Of a DNA stretch of 64,000 nucleotides, positions 1 to 37,931 are shown piece after piece (position 1 is the first letter of the stretch; every line of letters begins with the position of its first letter). The DNA is from Glandiceps talaboti (taxonomy: Eukaryota > Hemichordata > Enteropneusta > Spengelidae). Location: contig NC_135553.1 in assembly GCF_964340395.1 (NCBI RefSeq), forward strand, positions 14,389,001 through 14,453,000, read 5' to 3'. Below the pieces are notes generated by a model. The model had not been told where the DNA came from. It ran no database searches and was given only the letters and a program-made list of their open reading frames with translations. Made by a program: the position numbers and the translations under genes.

Positions 1-14
1 ACTCGTCTTCTTTC

Positions 15-9247
<9,233 letters not shown>

Positions 9248-9276
9248 ATGATGAAAACCATGGATACATTTTACCG

Positions 9277-9282
9277 AATAAA
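9277..9282 (+). terminator. Candidate CDR2 polyadenylation signal
   Basis: AATAAA lies 30 bp after the stop codon. More distal AATAAA hexamers exist (for example near 14531), so a longer 3' UTR is also possible. Confidence 0.4.
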
Positions 9283-9837
9283 AATTTTTGAGTGGCTTTT
9301 TCTGAAGTCGACTCATACAAAGGTAGTGACAACACAACTTTTTATGAATTTCTAGATTAATGAAATTGAATTGTGTTACCATGGAAACGTTTCATCCACT
9401 TGAAGTATTATAATGAATTTTCTGAAATCTTTCTGTAATAAGGAAAAATTTGATGACAGCAAACGGAAATAGGATATCAGTTTATGTTTGATTGAATGAT
9501 GTAACCATAGAAACAACTACTCACATGAAATATACAAGTCTAATTATTTTCTGAGGCTTTTTAATAATGATCATGTTTTGACACAAATCTTCACTTTATT
9601 GTAAGAATTTATCAAAGTATATTTTGTGTTACATACTTATTTGTAATCATCTTTGCAAAGACTCACTGGGGATAACTTGAAAATTGATCGCAAGTTCAAA
9701 AAATGGGAAAAAAGGTCATTTCTTTGAGCAGGAAATCAAATCTACTTTAATTACAAAATAATCAAATTTTAAACTTATCATTTTTTATTTACTGCAATAC
9801 TGAAATGTGCATTATAGTATTCCGTAACACTATCTAT

Positions 9838-10198
9838 AAAAGTGGTCATATGGATGAGGATTGGGTAGTTATTTTTGGATTTTGGATTTATAAAACAATT
9901 TTATCATAGCTTTAATTTCCTACTTAAAAAATTAATGTGAAACAACATATACCAAGTCCTTGTTTGTAACTCGATAAGTTGCAAAAATTACTAAATGTGT
10001 AAAATGTTTGTTATTATATGTACAATAACAAACTTTTTACACATTTTTTTTTAGCTTTTAGGAATTTATGGAGTTACAAAACACAGACTTTATCTATGGT
10101 GATCCACATTGATTTTTCAAGTATGAAGCCATGATAAAATTGTTTTATAAATTAAAAACCTAAAATATATACCCGATCCTCATCCATATGACCACTTT
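9838..10198. mobile_element. Foldback (MITE-like) palindromic element
   Basis: The left end AAAGTGGTCATATGGATGAG is the reverse complement of the right end CTCATCCATATGACCACTTT. Inner segments pair too (ACAATTTTATCATAG with CATGATAAAATTGT), and the centre near 10000-10045 is a smaller hairpin (TTTGTTATT / AATAACAAA). The whole unit therefore folds on itself. No transposase is encoded. A partial relative occurs at 24612-24665. Confidence 0.8.
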
Positions 10199-12576
10199 AA
10201 AGAGGATGTTGCTGGGATGGCAACAACTACTAACAACATGTAAATATTTTCCACTTGCTACCCTATTTTAGGAAAATTAATATTCGTAGCACTTGATTTA
10301 TACTTTTTAAAACTCAAAAATTTATTTCAATATTTACAGCAAATAGGAAAGATTCCTGGAATGGAATAAAAACCAACTCAATTTTTTTCTTCAGATTTTC
10401 GATGAAATTGTAATTTGACCTGCATGAATTTTCTTTTTTTTTTAAATTATGTGTTTAACTCATTTTTGATAATTTTGAACCTCATTATCAACGCAAACTG
10501 ATGAAATAACTAAAACTCCAAACTTAGAACTCACACTTTAACTCTGCAATTATGATATGAATTATTAATTATGATAAATAGCTATATGGTAGATATAAGT
10601 AGTAACTTTGAATTTTAATATAATAACAGTTGATTTATTAATTCATATATAATGCTTGATGCAGATATATTCATATGAATAATTTAAATGCTTTTGTGCA
10701 ATAGCTCAAGTTAAGTCTAGTGTGTATCCTCTGATAAAAGACAAAATGTTGTTCACAATCAAAATAACGTTAACAGAATTTTCTTGTGAGCCAATGCATA
10801 GTAAGAGATAGGGGAACATTAAATCATTTAGTGGGTGACTGATAACTAAGGTCTGTTAGAGTGCACATTGCTACACAACAGATTTGATAGAATCTTATCA
10901 GAAAATGCTTTTAATTGTTGTCACTGTAAACAGCCGTATAGAAGGGCTGGTCGGCAGTTGACAGAAGTGCTGGATGGCAGTCGATATTCATGAGCGTGGC
11001 TTTTCTTAATATGCAAATCAACAGAAAGTATATTTATATTAAGTTCAAATGTGTGATTGACATAAATGATGAGATATGTTAGAAAGAAGTGTGAGGATTA
11101 TTTTCGGTGTCACGGTTGGCACTGACCAGTACTTACCGACATGAGGAGAACTCTGAATGAATTTATCCTTCTCCTTTTCGTATTCTTGTCATAATCCTTT
11201 CTGTAACTTGACTCAGCCACTACCAGGTTGAAAGATTATATAAACTTATTTTTATCGAAATATTTTTGGAAGGGGTCACAAATACATCAAAATTTTGATA
11301 ACAGTTGACAAACGGGGACATCCTCCATGGTCTCAATCTAAAATAAAGTGGAGATTTACAAAAAAAAACTTTCAGAATTACAAAAATTTGTTCACAAATA
11401 ATTTTGGCAGGAAAATACATATTTTAGAATAGTTACATGCAACTAACCATTGTATTGTAGCTCTTACTTTCCAGTTGGAAAGACTTGGCACATAATGTTT
11501 TTTGAGTTGTAGGATTCATTATTACAGAAACCCTGCAGGTTTTAGATTCAAGGATCCTTTATGCACATACACACTACATGGTAGAAAGCAAAAAGAAATA
11601 TTCTTAGCTTCCATATATTCACTTTCCACTCCTATAACACATTTTTGACCTCACCAGTGGCATTAAATTAAAGATCAAATCATTTTAATATGGAGAAGGA
11701 AAGTAAATAAATGACCTCAATTATAGTTATTACAATGATGACAGATTGTATAGGAAAAATACTGAAACATATGGTACATTCTTGTAATTTTAAAAAGCAT
11801 AATGGTGTCGTATGTAAATTACCAATATGCATATAGTCTTGTCCATATATGGAATATTGTTATGATTTACACCTACACTGTTTAGAGACCACCTTGGCAT
11901 CCACACTAATACATACAGTGCTGAGACTACCATTATCACAAAAATTTAAAGTCAAATTGAATTTATCAGCAAAGTTCAGGTGATATTGTTTACTTTAGTA
12001 CCAAAATGGATGCATTTGTTCTAAAAAAAAAATGTGGGACCTTTGATTGTCTTTTTCAAAGTCAAGTGACAGCAAAGGTCATTGATAGCCATGATGTAGA
12101 TCTTATTTGACATGCTTGTTTTTTTAAAGGAGAAGTAAATATTTACAATCTGATATCATCTTACATCTACAACTCCTATCTTTGACCTTTGACCTTTATC
12201 TTTGACCTGGGTCATCCATAGATTCCATCAATATTCACACATGTTCATGTATGAACATGTTAAAGTGTAATGTGTGCATAAAACAGAGACGTAATTATAA
12301 TGTTACAGCATAGTCACTAATTGTGAAATGTATCTTTTCATTTACACTTTTTTTTTTTTTTTACAATTTCTGCAAAGCCAAATGTCATTCATGAATATTT
12401 TATTTGATTGGCTTCTTTTTTTCATCCGTATATGATTTACAGTATAGACAGACACTCCTGAAAAAATTGCGGGAAAATGAATTTATAGTCACAAAGGTCA
12501 CTTTTGGTATTAGAACATTTCCATACATACTTTGTATGGTAGCTGAGTAAGCACTAACCAATCAAATGTTATCGGT

Positions 12577-12905
12577 GGTGTAAATGTCAGTGCAAACTAC
12601 AGACACGACATATGAGGTGATAATTGTGTAAATGTTTAAAAATTACAGACACAACACGCGAGATGATGTTTAAAAATTACAGACATGATGTGAGGTGACA
12701 ATTGTGTAAATGTCAGCACAATCTACAGACACGACATGTGAGGTGATAATTGTGTAAATGTCTACAAACTACAGACATGACACATGAAGCGATAATTGTG
12801 TAAATGTTTGCAAACAAACTACTGACACGACACATGATTTAGTGGTTCTATAAATGTCTGTGCAAATTACAGACATGACAGGCGAGGTGATAGTTATATA
12901 AAAGG
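12577..12905. repeat. Degenerate tandem repeat, about 55-60 bp unit
   Basis: About six diverged copies of a unit containing ACAGACACGACA, GAGGTGATAATTGTG and TAAATGT. Copies vary in length and sequence, so the array is old. Confidence 0.75.
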
Positions 12906-15900
12906 CATGTACAAACTAAGGATTTTGAGTGTGTGATAGTTAAAAAGCAATAATTAAGAATAGCTGTATCCTTGTCATGTATATACATATCAGAAGAATC
13001 CCTTATTGTGAAATATCATTCTATCTGTGGTACATATATGTACATCAATTTCAAACTGCGTTATTCGTATGTCATCGAAATATGATTATTTGTGATATGT
13101 TATTTGTTGTTGTGTACATGTAATTTGTGTTTTTAAACTGCTGGAGAACAATCAGTACCACCACTGAAACAGATGTTAAATTTATCTATAAGTAGTGCTT
13201 TGTGCATAGCTCCTCTGACACCATAATTTGTATTACAAATTACAATGAAATAACACAGTGTGTGTGCTTATAGAATTGCTTGACCTGTATTCATCAATTT
13301 CTGGTCACAAACTCACAAATTTCACAAACTTTCAAATTTACAGTTTTGTGCAAATCAATTGGTTTATGTTTTTGAGTAACATTTATTGTTCAGATGGTGC
13401 TTTTTGTATTGTTTTTTAAGAAAAAAAGATAACTTAATTAATTTGTATTTATTATATCAGGAACTAAGATGGGGATCAGACACACCGGAATCAATTGAAC
13501 TATATTTAAAGAGACTTATCAAAAATTCTTTCACAATGAAATTATTTGGATTTCCAAATTTGACTTAGATCATATGAATGTTCCACCGGCAAACAATTTT
13601 AGAGAGAAAAAAATATTTTCAACAAGTATTTGAGTGTCATGAAAATGAAATCTCCAAGAACACAGTATTTTATAGTCTGCAAGATACAATGGTCGGCCAA
13701 GGCACTCAACAATGTGTTGGCCAATGTGTGAGGGTGCCCAACCCATATATCTTGCTGCTGTGTGAGGGCGCCCTGACATAAAATGTACCATACTGACTTA
13801 CGTTTTAACGGTATTTTTGTGCAAATTAAATACTTACAGGGTTGAAAGACTGAACTTATCTCTTGTGTGAGTCTAAGATTTTAAGTTTTTTATGCATTTT
13901 TGAAAACAAAAGTAGAAATATTAGAGGAAAAGTTACTGGTTTTTAACTGACATGTATCGCTCAAATTCATGCGACATGTTTTTAAGTAAATGAATTTGAC
14001 ATGGAATACTTATCTGCATAAAATTCAATGGTATATTGGCCATAGCCAAGAGATTCATCGTTGGCTCTCTACATGAGATCTCTGGACTTCAATGGCCCCA
14101 AGTTCCCGCCAAAACTATATGTCGTTGGAACAGTTTTGTCAGTTTTTGACACAATTGGCTCTTTTTGGATAGAAATCATAAATATGGTCATTAATTATGA
14201 ATTGGTCTCAAATTTTTGCATAAAAGGTGTAAAAATTATCAAATTTTTTTTAAAAAGTGGAAATATTTTCACATAACTGTTGGTAATGAAGGAGTTTATT
14301 TGTAATTTTGTGAAGCATGTTGTTGTGTAATAAGTGCCTGTGACTCCTGAATTTTTAATGAAGACAAGCGGAAGAAATTTGTAATGTAAATATATTTATG
14401 CATGCCCTAGTTCTGTGTCTATGTATACGCATTGCCTTCAGAATAGACATATCTAATTTGCATGATTCCCAGATAATATTCATTTTCAAGTTACATATAT
14501 TTCCCTTGCCATGGAAAATTTGTAAGAAGTCAATAAAATTGCTGTCAGCATGAGTTAAATCAGTTTGTCTCTTTGTATGTGTTACACCCTTGAAACTTCT
14601 AATATTAATGTAGTTACAGATACAATAAAATGATAAGACATTTCATAATTAAACGGACCACTCTTCTGGGTATAAATATACTTTTTGTACAATTGCAGCC
14701 ACTTTATTTGGTTTGCTCCTTCTGAGGCCTGTCTTTGCATAATAACTTCAATCACAATAATCTTTGTTTAGAAGTTCTGTTGTTGCTATGCCCATGGTTG
14801 TGGTTACTAGGGATTTTATGACAATTTATTTGATTAGGATTGCTGGCTGAAAGATTTGGAATGTGAACAAGAAGTCGATTTATACCAAACAGATAAATTT
14901 CATAATGACAATTTCTGGTGTAACCAAGCTGCACAATCATTTTCAAAAGAAGTGTCACACAAAGCTGGGCACCCCAGATAAGGCAACATGCCGACTATAA
15001 CCTGCGTAAAATAACTATTAAAATCATAAAAAAATGTCACAGTATTGAAAAGTAAGAAAGATTAGTATATAAACTAAGCAATAATGTAATTTACTGTTGT
15101 CAGGAAATACTAGTAATGGAGAAAATCCCACTCTAGGAAATAAAAACAAAGTCTGCTGCGGAATAGCGCCCCTAGCGACCATATTAGACAATCTTTTGTT
15201 TTTCCAATAATTGGCATATGGTGCTGTCTGTGTCATTCACCATGCATTGAACTGCAGATAAGCTTATCACAAAATAACCATGGCATATTTAGGTAGAATA
15301 GAGAGATATCAAGTATCCTTATAGTAATATAAAGTGGTTGCTTTTTTTGAAGAGTCGTAACATTGTGAAGTGAGGTAGGGGTTTGGAAGGTGTTTTATAT
15401 TTTTTCAATAATGATACATTATCGTCAAATATCATACCATGAAAAAAATCATTACATGTAAAGAGTTTGCAACAGATTAGTAAGTGTATTAATAAGTGTT
15501 TTTAAAAATACTTTTATGTGTTATCCTCGGTGATTTTTTATCCTTGTATTTTAATATGTACTTGTATAAATTTTTACCCAAATAAAATCATATCAATCAT
15601 ATCATAACAGACATGTAGGGTGTGTATTATGTATGAATCTGTATAAATAATCACTCATGCATACATACACATATACACATACACACAGGCCAATCTGAAG
15701 TAAGGTTTTAAAATATCCAATTTTATTTGGTAAAAAAAAGTTGAAAGTTCCATTATAAAAGACAAAGACACAGCTAAAAATCTTGTAAGTCATTCATAGT
15801 TTATCACATTCCCTTAAAAAGAAAAGTACAGCAAATATTTCTCCTGTCAATTAGATTGCTATTACTCTAAATCAGAAATTGGTAAGAATTAAATTCAGTG

Positions 15901-16946
15901 TATTATTGGTTTTAGTACATGAAAGTGAAACAGCCCTTTTTAGGAGTGAATGTAAATTATCTGTACAGACAAGTTTAACAGCTAGCTGTGTGATAGGTCC
16001 TTCTGCTTATGAAATGTAATGGGGTAGGAATGTCCAATGAGTGGTCAAAATATTTCTAGAGATTAACAAAGTGTATAAAATTAAACTTTTCAATGTTGAT
16101 GTTATTTGAAACTTTATTGAATCAAAATTGAGAATAGAATCCGACACCCCAATAGGCCAAGATGGCGTATCTTACATGTTGGCGAATTTTGTCTCATATA
16201 CTTGCTGCAGGCGAGTATGAAACACAAATACCATGATGCGTGTGAGATATTCCATTTTAGACCAGGGGTGTCATTATTTTTCTTATGTTCTCTTTATTCT
16301 GGCAAAAAGTAACATATAATTCACTCATTGGTTCAGTGTGTGAAATCAAATCGACTCCCCACACTTCTTGTACCAAAAACACTCAGACAGCAGGGACACG
16401 ACAACTGCATTTCTTTTTCCAACCAAATTCTTTGATGTCCTTCAAGGCCTGGTTTACATCATATAACAATACACAGTAGTGTTTCTGATGTACTACCAAG
16501 TATATAGATAGCATGCAATATTGGACAATGGCCTTATTTATGAAAGGAGTGGCTGATGGGTGAGGGCGCTTCGATATGGCACATCTTGTAGATTTACCAG
16601 TTGGCTCTCTATCCTGTGTCTTCATTTTCCTGTACATGTTGTGTTGTGTTACATTTCTGATGATACAGTATGCAATTAATAACTGAATGGAAGGTGAAAT
16701 AACTGTAAATATACAATTCTGCAGTTATGTACCTTATACACTAGACTATAGTGAGACACTCCACACCCCTTATTAGCCTCAATAAGTCTCCCCTCCCCTC
16801 CCCTCCCCCTCCACTCATGCCTTCTACTGACCCAGCTGACATTCAAATTTTGAGTCAGTTTTCAAATTTATTTTGTGAGTGGTGACTTGATGGCAAATCA
16901 GTAATTTCTGAAAAATATGCAAAGAAGTAAATGGTGTCGTGAATAG

Positions 16947-17116
16947 CACAAACACTGACATTTGCATAAAATCTGCATAAACTAAAAAGACTGAAATAAG
17001 CTTAAAAGGAATAAAAGTGACTGAAATAAACTTAAAAACACATTTGCATAAAATCTGCATAAACTAAAAAGACTGAAATAAACTTCAAAGGAATAAAAGT
17101 GACTGAAATAAACTGA
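16947..17116. repeat. Two-copy tandem repeat, about 80 bp unit
   Basis: CATTTGCATAAAATCTGC, ACTAAAAAGACTGAAATAA and GGAATAAAAGTGACTG occur twice in the same order. Confidence 0.8.
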
Positions 17117-18068
17117 AAGTTGTAAATATGCTTTTCAAGTTCCAATGAAAATTCAATGTGAAAAATCCCATGAGTTTGAAGAAAAGTGAAAAGTGTCTAC
17201 ATTTCTATCATTTATCTACAAATCATGCAGATAGACATGTCACACAGAATGTACATTGTAACATGTAACACAGTGACACTCTATATGAAATATACACAAT
17301 TCAAAATAAGTAATTAAAGATGAACACAGGAATACATTTCATATTTGTGGTCCTACATGTTAATTTCTTATATAATACTCTTCTCATCAAAATATCACAT
17401 TCTGAATGACAAGGTTTGAGTTGTCACTCGTGAACAAAGGCAATATTTTAGACTTTGTTCCTGAAATATATTAAGTATAAATTTACCTTACTTATCACTC
17501 AGTTGTCAGTACAATTTTTAATATTGCCAATGAAAAATCAAACCTCTGAGCTGCCTTGGTTTAGTCAGTGATTTACTTTCACAAAATATCTGGATGGCAT
17601 AACTTGTTCTTGTCATTGTCGTCACCACAGCTGTTGTCGAGATCGTCATTGTCACCGCATTTTTGAGTTGGTCATCATAATTAGTATACGACAACAGAGA
17701 TGTAAATAAATGAAATGTTGACTGCTAATATACAGTTACTGAAATTTAGCCTTTACCACAGCAGTATTTGAAGGTCTGTATTATCACTTATAGTAAATAT
17801 ACTTTGTACAATATATACTTTTTTTCTTATAATCCACTGTGCATGAGTAAATATTGGCTACTGTGCCTTTTACATTCTCAGCGTGTCTGATAGCTTGTGC
17901 ATGTGATACAAAACAATTCAATTCTAAGCAGCAAGATTTTCCATTCCCCATATTTGTTTTCTGTTACCTCATTTTCCTCTAATTTTGAAAACAAACAGAA
18001 ATTTATCATGACTAAAATATCAGAAGTATATGGACTTGCAGTTTCAGCCTTTTGTACTGTTCAGACAT

Positions 18069-18069
<1 letters not shown>

Positions 18070-18126
<57 letters not shown>

Positions 18127-18290
18127 GACACACATATCATTCCTTTACCTTCCTGTTGTCTGTCTGTCTGTCTGCCTGTCTATCTGTCTGACACACAGGC
18201 ACAATAACAGATACTGTCAAACACATGCATCACATACTTATGTATAGGCAAACAAATAGGCAGATGGACAGACAGACAGACACACACACA
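18070..18290. repeat. (CA)n and (TGTC)n microsatellites
   Basis: A pure CA tract at 18070-18122 is followed by CAGA/TGTC tetranucleotide tracts to about 18290. They lie just 3' of the CLCN7 stop codon and are probably in its 3' UTR or immediate flank. Confidence 0.9.
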
Positions 18291-18297
18291 CACATAA

Positions 18298-33813
<15,516 letters not shown>

Positions 33814-33831
33814 TTTGACCGCACTGTATTA

Positions 33832-33839
33832 TCACGTGA
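33832..33839. promoter_or_regulatory. TCACGTGA palindrome, candidate TFEB/MiT site
   Basis: The eight-base core of the CLEAR element lies 19 bp upstream of the CLCN7 start codon. The flanks are A/T, not the G/C of the full consensus. In mammals CLCN7 belongs to the lysosomal TFEB target set. Confidence 0.5.
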
Positions 33840-34107
33840 TGAATTACAGACCCTTTAGCTTTCTAATGAAATAACATTTCCTTTGGAGACCTTTCATCAC
33901 TACTTGGCCATCTCAAAATGAAGCAAATTTTAAGCCATGGAAATTATAAATTTTGATTACAAAGTTTCCTCAAGAAGTAAAGTAACAACGAAACTCGCGG
34001 TTTACATTGGGTTTGGTATACAAATTGTTTGAATATTTTTCCACTTACTTAGAGGATACTATTTCCGTTTTAACCTCCTTCATTTCGGGTCAGCCAGATC
34101 GGTCACA

Positions 34108-34113
34108 CACGTG
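34108..34113. promoter_or_regulatory. CACGTG E-box near the MRPL12 start codon
   Basis: CACGTG within ACACACGTGTAT, 34 bp upstream of the MRPL12 ATG. It could bind MYC/MAX, USF or MiT factors; the sequence does not say which. Confidence 0.35.
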
Positions 34114-34147
34114 TATTCGTAGTTTGTGCCGCTTTGATTTCTTTAAA

Positions 34148-37018
34148 ATGACGTCTCTCTGTAGGTGTATGAACTTCACACTTCGCCGTGCAAGACATGC
34201 AAACAGGTAATGTGTATATAGATAAATGTATCTATTGATCTCTAACCATGTACTTGTCAGTTTGCGTAAGCTGAAGGTCCCTCTCATTAAAGTCATCAAT
34301 ATGCGATCGCTTTCCCTTTCCAACTGCATCATTAGAAGCAGAACAGTCTGTGACGAAATAATGACACTGTAAGCAATCGAGTGAGTGTGTTACTATGAAA
34401 ATAGACAATGAAGAAGTGTGTGGTGGTGGTGGTGGGGGGGGGGGGGTCCTAAAGTCCTGAATATTAATTTGTAACTTGTATTAGGTTTTTTTTAAGTGAA
34501 GAGTTTGACACACGAGTGTATGTTTTTTTAGTATTGCTTTATTATCCCTCATGGAGAAATTTGTCATGCAGCAACTCAGAAAAGATAAGTATACACAGTA
34601 AAATACAAAACAAAGTTAAGGAAAAATATGAAGAAATTGAAAACTCAGTAAAAGCGTACATGAAAATAGACACACACATCCATTACTTCATACAAAAATG
34701 TACCTTGGTTAAATATTTTGATGGCAGAAGGGTCATAACTGAGTCGAGCACAACATGTTTTTAAGCTTAATGTTTTACATCTGCGAACCCGGGAGAAACA
34801 CCTCAAAATACTTAACTAACACATTGGAAGAGTCATTGGTAATTTTTGTAGCCTGATCAAATGTTCAATTTCCATACAATGATTTCATGCATTTACCTTC
34901 AGTACCACCTACTCATGTATTTAAGTACAGGTGTTGAGAACAGTCTGTTTACTGTTAAGATTTTGAAACAGTCAACCCTCCAAACCAAGTCGACTCTAAT
35001 TTATTATATACCAAATTTTTCAGTTATTACAGGCATGTTACAGCAATACACAGAGTTCAACGCTGTTACAGCAGTGAAGTACTGCCATCACCAGTAGCTG
35101 ATGGTGAAGTGAAAGAGTATCCCGCCAAGATTCAAAGTTTAGTTGATGACATCTCCAGACTTACACTATCAGAAATTTCAGATCTTAATCAACTATTAAA
35201 GGTAAGAAGTGTGGAATTATCAGCATGTCAATCTTATAAGAAACAAATTTTTGATGTTTTGGGTCAAATTTTTTTTTGGAAAAGTACTTGAAGGCTTTCT
35301 TGTGAGTCAATACTGTACATAGTAAGGGACAGGGGAACACCAAATTTTGGTGCAAGAAATAACCGAGTGATCAGTGGTGCATCATGGTTGCTGAGAGGAC
35401 ACACTGGTGATAGTACAGTGTCCTTTGCATGGAATAGATTTGTGGATATGGTTTGTTGTCACCGAAAACTGCCAAAGTGTAGTCACTAAGTTTCGCTGCT
35501 GGTGATATTGTTGTATAAAAGGGGGTCTTTTTGCAAGGTTCTGTCTGATTGGTTAGAAAAATGATGCAAAAAGTGCAAAAAATCTCGTCTCTGTAATGAC
35601 ATGATCACTTTTTACAAAGTAAAGTTATGTATGTATTCCTATCAGTTTAACTCTTCTGAAGGCTTCACATTAAACACTATAAAGTTACACAGAGTAAAAA
35701 ATATGAGTATGTAATGTCCTGTTATGGTTTTGTATTTATAGGTTACGTTAAAAATTCAAGATGCTCCAATGATGGTAGCAGGTGCCATGCCAGCAGCAGG
35801 AGCCCCAACAGCAGAGGTAATGTCATTCATAGATCTATCAGTTGTAGATGCATGCCATGATTTCATAAATAATTCAAATTTTAGCAATTCATAGGAAAGC
35901 ATTGTGATTTATGTGTGCAAAGTAGATATGATTTACAAAAAAATTAGTTTTTCTTCTTCACCTCACCTAGATAGAACTGAAGACGAAAAGTTAACTATTC
36001 TGTGTCTCTCTGTGTGTGTTTTTTATAGGCCGAAGAAGAAGATGAAGACGCTGCACCAAAATCTGTAAAGACACATTTTGCAGTTAAACTTACCAAATTT
36101 GATGCAGCTACCAAAGTAAAACTAATAAAGGAAATTAAAAGTTTAACAACTGGTATGAACCTGGTACAGGTAAGCAATAAGATAGTGATATTATTACTAA
36201 ACAAGTTACTTTCCAAACATTTTTGTGTATGCAACTTTAAAGGGACACAGTCTGTAACTTATAGGATTTAGTGGTGGGGGTATTTGTTTTTACACAAATC
36301 ACTACAAATGGAGCAAAACAAGACTAAATCAAAAGAGTGACCAGAGCAAATTAAATTGTCACAATATCAGAGCATTTCAAAGAAATTATTTCCATACTAA
36401 CAATTATTACATATGTACCAGAGATTACTTGCACCAGTACATGCACATACAAGTGGTATTTGCACTGCAGTGCAATGGCAGAAGACATTAATGCATACCT
36501 GCATGCAAATGATATGCAATGATATAGCATGATTGTTCATTGTACACGAAAGTGTGTGATCACACAGTATGACTTTTATGGAAACTTGCTGTTTCAGATA
36601 AAACATATGTAATAATAACCCTGAAGAAGAACCCCCATGCCACTTGAGTACCAGTGTGGGCCTCAGGGGTATTTGCATTTGAGGTTGCGGTGTTTTCTGC
36701 TGCACTTTCACTCACTTTGCGCATGAAAGTACGGGCGCAGAGAACACCTCAAGCACTCATGCAAACACCCCGAGTTTGCTACACTTGCACTTGTATGTCA
36801 CAGGGTTCTGTTGTAGTCAATATGATTACCCAGAATAGAAAAGAGATTCAGAAATGAATAACGTAACTATATAATCATAATATTTGTTTATTTCCAAACA
36901 GGCTAAGAAATTTGTCGAATCAGCGCCACAAGTTGTGAGAGGAGATATAAGTAAAGATGAAGCAGAAGAAATTAAACAAAAAATAGAAGCTGCTGGAGGA
37001 ACTGTTGTTATAGAATAA
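34148..37018 (+). CDS. MRPL12: Mitochondrial ribosomal protein L12 (bL12m), complete, 5 exons
   Basis: Exons 34148-34206, 35033-35201, 35742-35816, 36029-36169 and 36902-37018 (stop TAA 37016-37018) join in phase to encode 186 residues; human MRPL12 has about 198. The amino terminus ([20 protein letters not shown]) is Arg-rich and lacks acids, as expected for a matrix-targeting presequence. The amino-terminal dimerisation domain contains [20 protein letters not shown]. An Ala/Pro-rich hinge ([20 protein letters not shown]) follows. The carboxyl-terminal L7/L12 factor-binding domain includes [27 protein letters not shown] and [11 protein letters not shown]. The protein forms the mitoribosome stalk that recruits translation GTPases and has been reported to bind mitochondrial RNA polymerase. 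An upstream in-frame ATG at 34007 exists, but the presequence-like start at 34148 fits better. It is head-to-head with CLCN7. Confidence 0.96.
36394..36800 (-). repeat. Dispersed repeat, copy 2 (MRPL12 intron 4, inverted)
   Basis: Reverse-complement relative of 19310-19680, with GTACCAGAGATTACTTGCA, GCATACCTGCATGCAAAT, TTTTCTGCTGCACTTTCA, GCAGAGAACAC and CACAGGGTTCT in that order. It fills most of intron 4. Confidence 0.7.
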
Positions 37019-37299
37019 TAGTTTTAGTACTTTTATTTATTGTTTACAAATGCCAAGAAGTTTAAGGTGCACCTGTTATGTCATTTCACTGCTCTGCAAG
37101 CGTCAACTTCCACTCCATTTTCTTCAAAGGACTTGCTACCTCAGTTACCAGGAGAGACACCGGGTTGTTTTCCAAATTGGTTCTTAGCATTAGTTTTCAA
37201 TATTTGAATATTTTGTATACAAAATATATCCCATAATTTTCATATTGGATTTCTTGGGTTTGATTGTCAACAAAAAAGATAATTTGGTAGCAAGACTAA

Positions 37300-37560
37300 A
37301 GAACATTGGACTCAATTGAAAGGTTGTGTATATTTGGCACAGAAGAAAAAGAGAAGTAGCATTAGGGTTAGGGATGGTAGTGTACCCACCATGACAAAAC
37401 TGAAAACAATTCAGGGTGCAACATATGTACCTTAGCTTGTTTTTTAACCAAAATAAAATCATGGGGACAAATACATGTAACGTTAGGGTTAGGGATTTTT
37501 GAGTGCCTGCCATGGCAAGATTGAATGACATTGGGTCCAATACATATGCAGTGTACCCTT
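37300..37560 (+). repeat. Diverged two-copy tandem repeat with telomere-like motifs (MRPL12 3' UTR)
   Basis: Two copies of about 120 bp share GTTAGGGTTAGGGAT, TG(C/A)C(A)TGGCA-type and AACATATGTAC/ATACATATGCAG segments. TTAGGGTTAGGG occurs at 37362-37373 and 37483-37494. Confidence 0.6.
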
Positions 37561-37925
37561 GCCTTTTTTTAACCCAGGCAAAATATAGGAGACATTTGAG
37601 TTAGGGCTGTTTTACATGCCACATCGATAGAATGATTGTTGAAGGCTTTACTCCATGCAAAATTGTTTTCAAAGTTGCCAAGTGCTGGCCCTTCAGGTTT
37701 GCTACCAACATTTGTCATTGTTTTGATGCAATCAGTGAAACCAGAGTTATAATAAGGCCGTGGGTCTTGCTTTCATATTGCAGATTCTTCTACAAAATAC
37801 CAATGCAGAGTTTCTTTCTTGACGCTTCTAAAACTTATTCCAAGAAGTTGACTATGATGAAAATAGGATTTATGAAATTGGAGGGAATTTAGTAGACAGC
37901 ATGGAGATGTTTAACGAATACTGTC

Positions 37926-37931
37926 AATAAA
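37926..37931 (+). terminator. Candidate MRPL12 polyadenylation signal
   Basis: AATAAA about 910 bp after the stop codon, in the right orientation. It is the first canonical hexamer outside the 37.4 kb repeat area that I noticed. Confidence 0.45.

Larger units (their letters stand above)
9248..18297. other. Long gene-free region between the CDR2 and CLCN7 3' ends
   Basis: The two genes converge on this stretch. No exon with recognisable homology was found on either strand; open frames are short and AT-rich. It contains the 361-bp palindrome at 9838-10198, two tandem-repeat patches (12577-12905, 16947-17116) and the CA repeat at 18070-18122. Part of it is probably 3' UTR of one or both genes. 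Confidence 0.6.
33814..34147. promoter_or_regulatory. Shared head-to-head promoter of CLCN7 and MRPL12
   Basis: The two start codons face away from each other across only 334 bp, so both genes must be driven from this interval. It contains TCACGTGA at 33832-33839 and CACGTG at 34108-34113, several CpG dinucleotides and no evident TATA box. Over the CLCN7 start codon the sequence AAAATGGCGAC resembles a YY1 site. Transcription starts cannot be placed from sequence alone. Confidence 0.75.

Noticed and set aside
13386-13568. Short frame with an acceptor-like CAG (ELRWGSDTPESIELYLK...)
   Set aside because: It could pass for an exon downstream of CDR2, but CDR2 already ends with its family carboxyl terminus and a stop, and no matching donor or family was found.
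34007-34147. Upstream in-frame ATG for MRPL12 at 34007
   Set aside because: It would add 47 residues without presequence character and lies within the shared promoter; the ATG at 34148 gives a typical mitochondrial presequence.
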